Shown: piece after piece, positions 30,611 through 32,283 of the stretch
Numbering within the stretch: position 1 is the stretch's first letter
How the letters are laid out: each line of letters starts with the position of its first letter
Assembly (NCBI GenBank): GCA_003175695.1
Contig: PSRA01000135.1
Location: forward strand, 1 to 32,283
Direction: 5' to 3'
DNA length: 32,283 nucleotides
Origin: Bacteroidota bacterium
GTDB lineage: Bacteria; Bacteroidota; Bacteroidia; Chitinophagales; Chitinophagaceae
The notes under the pieces: model-generated
The model's database searches: none
What the model saw: only the letters and a program-made list of their open reading frames with translations
What the model was told of the DNA's origin: nothing
Translations under genes and position numbers: made by a program

Positions 30611-31984
30611 CTAATTCTGAAAGAATGATGAATAGTAGATCTTCAATGAGATCCTGCTAGTATTATTCTTATTGAATTGATCTCCCAGCACTACCCTGTT
30701 AAAAGTTGTGTCACTGGCGGGTGCAGGCATTGTGATCATGATTCCATTCTTTTGGTTATTCTCTGCTCCCAGTTTAATTTGTGTTTTGATGTAGGCAGTA
30801 ATATCATAGGTATACATCGTACTGGCACCATAAGCATAATCCACGATCAAATTACCAAATCCATAAGGAAGTTGAGGTCCGACAGTATTACTGGGATCAG
30901 TAAGCGATAATGCTAATTGGGGCGGCAACATATAAACCGGAGAATAACTTCCTGCTGTTGGTTTCAAAGTAAGTTCAGCCTTCAGTACAGACAGGTAGTC
31001 CGGATAAAGCAACATGTCGGTAATGGTTGGAAATTTGATCTTGGTCATCAAACCTGTATTTCCCTGCACATAGGTGGCATTGCCGGTGAGCGTAGATGAT
31101 ACTTCAGTAGGGACACCCGAGGGTCCAGATGGCGTCAATGGCGCGGTTGGCGTACCCGTTCTGTCATAAGTAATTTGGTTAAACTGGTTCGCTCTGTTGT
31201 TCAATTTGAAATCTATGAATTGGGTAGTATATACCAGGCCCGGCTGGTGATAATATAAGCGCATAATCACGGTATCGCGGAAACCGTAGATTGCACCCAT
31301 GGTGTTGTTGTCGGGATAGATCGAGAAACCTTTGAAATAACCGAGGAATGTATTGGCCGTTTTTACCGTGTCCGATTGATTGAACAGCAGGGTAAATAAT
31401 TCTTTACCCATGTTGTCCGGCAATTTTATCTTCAGCGTGTCATTCAGCTTTTGAGATGTGTAGAAAGAGCGAGGGTGAATCTGTACATCGGAATAACCCA
31501 AAGGATTTGGATCAAATGGCGTAACAGAATTATTGTACCAGGTAGTCTGCACTCCGGGTAGCTGAATTCGCTGTGTTAGCTGGCTTACCACATAGCGTTG
31601 CACCTGCGTAGTATCGCCATAAAAGCTTTTGTTCATCCGAAGGATCAGGGATAATGAATCATAAATTGCCAGGTTACTGATCGTCGGAAGATTAATAGGT
31701 GGCGCAACTTCCAGGATAGTTCGGGATGAAACGGTTCCAAAGAACGGATCCTTGTATCTGCCAAGTAGGATAGAGCCTGTGCCTGCTGTAGGAAATGAGT
31801 CGACCTGAACAGTAGACATATCAACTCTGAAAGTATCTACGGCGACAACATTGGTGGGGTTATTATTGGAAAAAGTAGTCCCGAAATTGATTGAAGGTTT
31901 TTGACAACCCGTGACTATAATAATCACCAAAACGGGAAAGAAAATCCAGATGCTACTTTGCCTCAATGGCCATTTGCTTCTCAT
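30611..31984 (-). CDS. DUF4270-family lipoprotein
   Basis: A 457-residue lipoprotein (hydrophobic stretch IWIFFPVLVIIIVTGC, Cys27). DUF4270 proteins are large, beta-rich and almost confined to Bacteroidota. Recognisable segments include VVAVDTFRVDMSTVQVDSFP, GTGSILLGRYKDPFFGTVSS, DSLSLILRMNKSFYGDTTQV and the DLF-like LGYFKGFSIYPDNN. The protein probably sits in the outer membrane and its role is unknown. It lies 20 bases upstream of the FadL-like barrel gene and both are read leftward. A promoter with a long leader lies at 32169-32199. Confidence 0.85.
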   Translation of the reverse strand: MRSKWPLRQSSIWIFFPVLVIIIVTGCQKPSINFGTTFSNNNPTNVVAVDTFRVDMSTVQVDSFPTAGTGSILLGRYKDPFFGTVSSRTILEVAPPINLPTISNLAIYDSLSLILRMNKSFYGDTTQVQRYVVSQLTQRIQLPGVQTTWYNNSVTPFDPNPLGYSDVQIHPRSFYTSQKLNDTLKIKLPDNMGKELFTLLFNQSDTVKTANTFLGYFKGFSIYPDNNTMGAIYGFRDTVIMRLYYHQPGLVYTTQFIDFKLNNRANQFNQITYDRTGTPTAPLTPSGPSGVPTEVSSTLTGNATYVQGNTGLMTKIKFPTITDMLLYPDYLSVLKAELTLKPTAGSYSPVYMLPPQLALSLTDPSNTVGPQLPYGFGNLIVDYAYGASTMYTYDITAYIKTQIKLGAENNQKNGIMITMPAPASDTTFNRVVLGDQFNKNNTSRISLKIYYSSFFQN

Positions 31985-32283
31985 GCTGCGATTATCTGCT
32001 TATTGCTTTTAAGGAAAGAAATGAGAAATACTGAAGAAGATGAAATTCCTGGTTCGATTTGATTCCAGAATTTGTCCATAACCATAGTAAGTCAATTAGT
32101 CTCGGATCCAGTCGAAGGGTAGCTTTTCTCATCTTATAATGTTGTAAATACGTGTCTTTGATAAATAGCAAAAGTATGTTTTTTGCTCACCAATATCAAT
32201 TCAAAACGCTCGCCTTAATTGATAAATTTTTGTGAAATAACTTTATTTATCCGTATTTCGCGGTGCAAATAAAATACTTTTAT
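31985..32283. other. Leader and intergenic region
   Basis: About 300 bases with no protein gene on either strand. It holds the promoter at 32169-32199 and the long leader of the DUF4270 operon. I see no clear riboswitch-like structure. The right end is AT-rich and could carry the promoter of a gene reading right beyond the window. Confidence 0.5.
32169..32199 (-). promoter_or_regulatory. Candidate promoter of the DUF4270/barrel operon
   Basis: On the minus strand, TTG (32199-32197), a 20-base spacer, then TACTTTTG (32176-32169), a perfect TAnnTTTG. The predicted start near 32162 gives a leader of about 178 bases to the ATG at 31984, long for a Bacteroidota gene. Confidence 0.45.

Noticed and set aside
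32050-32070. T-loop-like sequence (GGTTCGATTTGATTCC) suggesting a tRNA
   Set aside because: No acceptor stem, D arm or anticodon arm can be formed around it.
1-32283. Insertion sequences, transposases, CRISPR arrays, phage genes, toxin-antitoxin pairs
   Set aside because: No motif or repeat pattern for any of these was found in either strand.

Overview
This window reads as chromosomal DNA of a member of the Bacteroidota, most likely of the Chitinophagaceae or a near relative. I infer this from protein families largely confined to that phylum (DUF4270 lipoprotein, DUF5684 membrane protein, Reg_prop sensor, FG-GAP/ASPIC-UnbV protein, NlpE-META lipoprotein, porin-family barrels). Promoters of the Bacteroidota type (TTTG, about 18-20 bases, TAnnTTTG) and the lack of strong Shine-Dalgarno sequences agree. 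I see no tRNA, rRNA, CRISPR array, insertion sequence or phage gene.

Layout. 1-2301, minus strand: the N-terminal part of a Reg_prop sensor protein that runs off the left edge, then two paralogous single-domain globins, one of which has lost the proximal heme histidine. 2335-2937 has no intact gene but holds a small-RNA-like unit and a broken SEL1-repeat gene. 2947-9313 is a run of small stand-alone genes: an unknown, DUF5684, a one-heme protein, an exported protein, MmcQ/YjbR, DUF1801, VOC, GNAT, an NlpE-META lipoprotein and membrane proteins. 9398-11098 is an ArsR cassette (ArsR, membrane protein, PhnB-type VOC, AHSA1/SRPBCC). 11166-15919, minus strand: a MORN-like protein, a secreted GH31 glycosidase with its own good promoter, and a coupled porin/S41-peptidase pair. 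16795-18538 is a second ArsR cassette (ArsR, a dead AHSA1 gene, an intact AHSA1 gene, DoxX). 18539-19083 is non-coding with up to two small-RNA-like units. 19084-23774 is a translationally coupled pair: a large FG-GAP/ASPIC-UnbV protein and a vanadium-haloperoxidase/PAP2-family enzyme. 24243-27294 has an arginase-family protein facing a coupled glutamine amidotransferase/ATP-grasp pair. 27650-29242 is a sedolisin (S53) protease. 29337-31984, minus strand, is a DUF4270 lipoprotein with an outer-membrane barrel protein.

How the parts relate. The two ArsR cassettes share one regulatory plan: a TATATTTG -7 element with one palindromic operator on each side, 24-26 bases apart, but with different operator sequences. 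Several gene ends carry long imperfect inverted repeats with purine-rich arms, which look like a dispersed family of terminator-like elements.

The best candidates for undescribed biology are the amidotransferase/ATP-grasp pair (a predicted two-subunit glutamine-dependent ligase of unknown product), the globin without its proximal histidine beside a normal paralogue, and the small-RNA-like units at 2527-2637 and 18754-18875. All functional statements come from reading motifs by eye; no database search was run.
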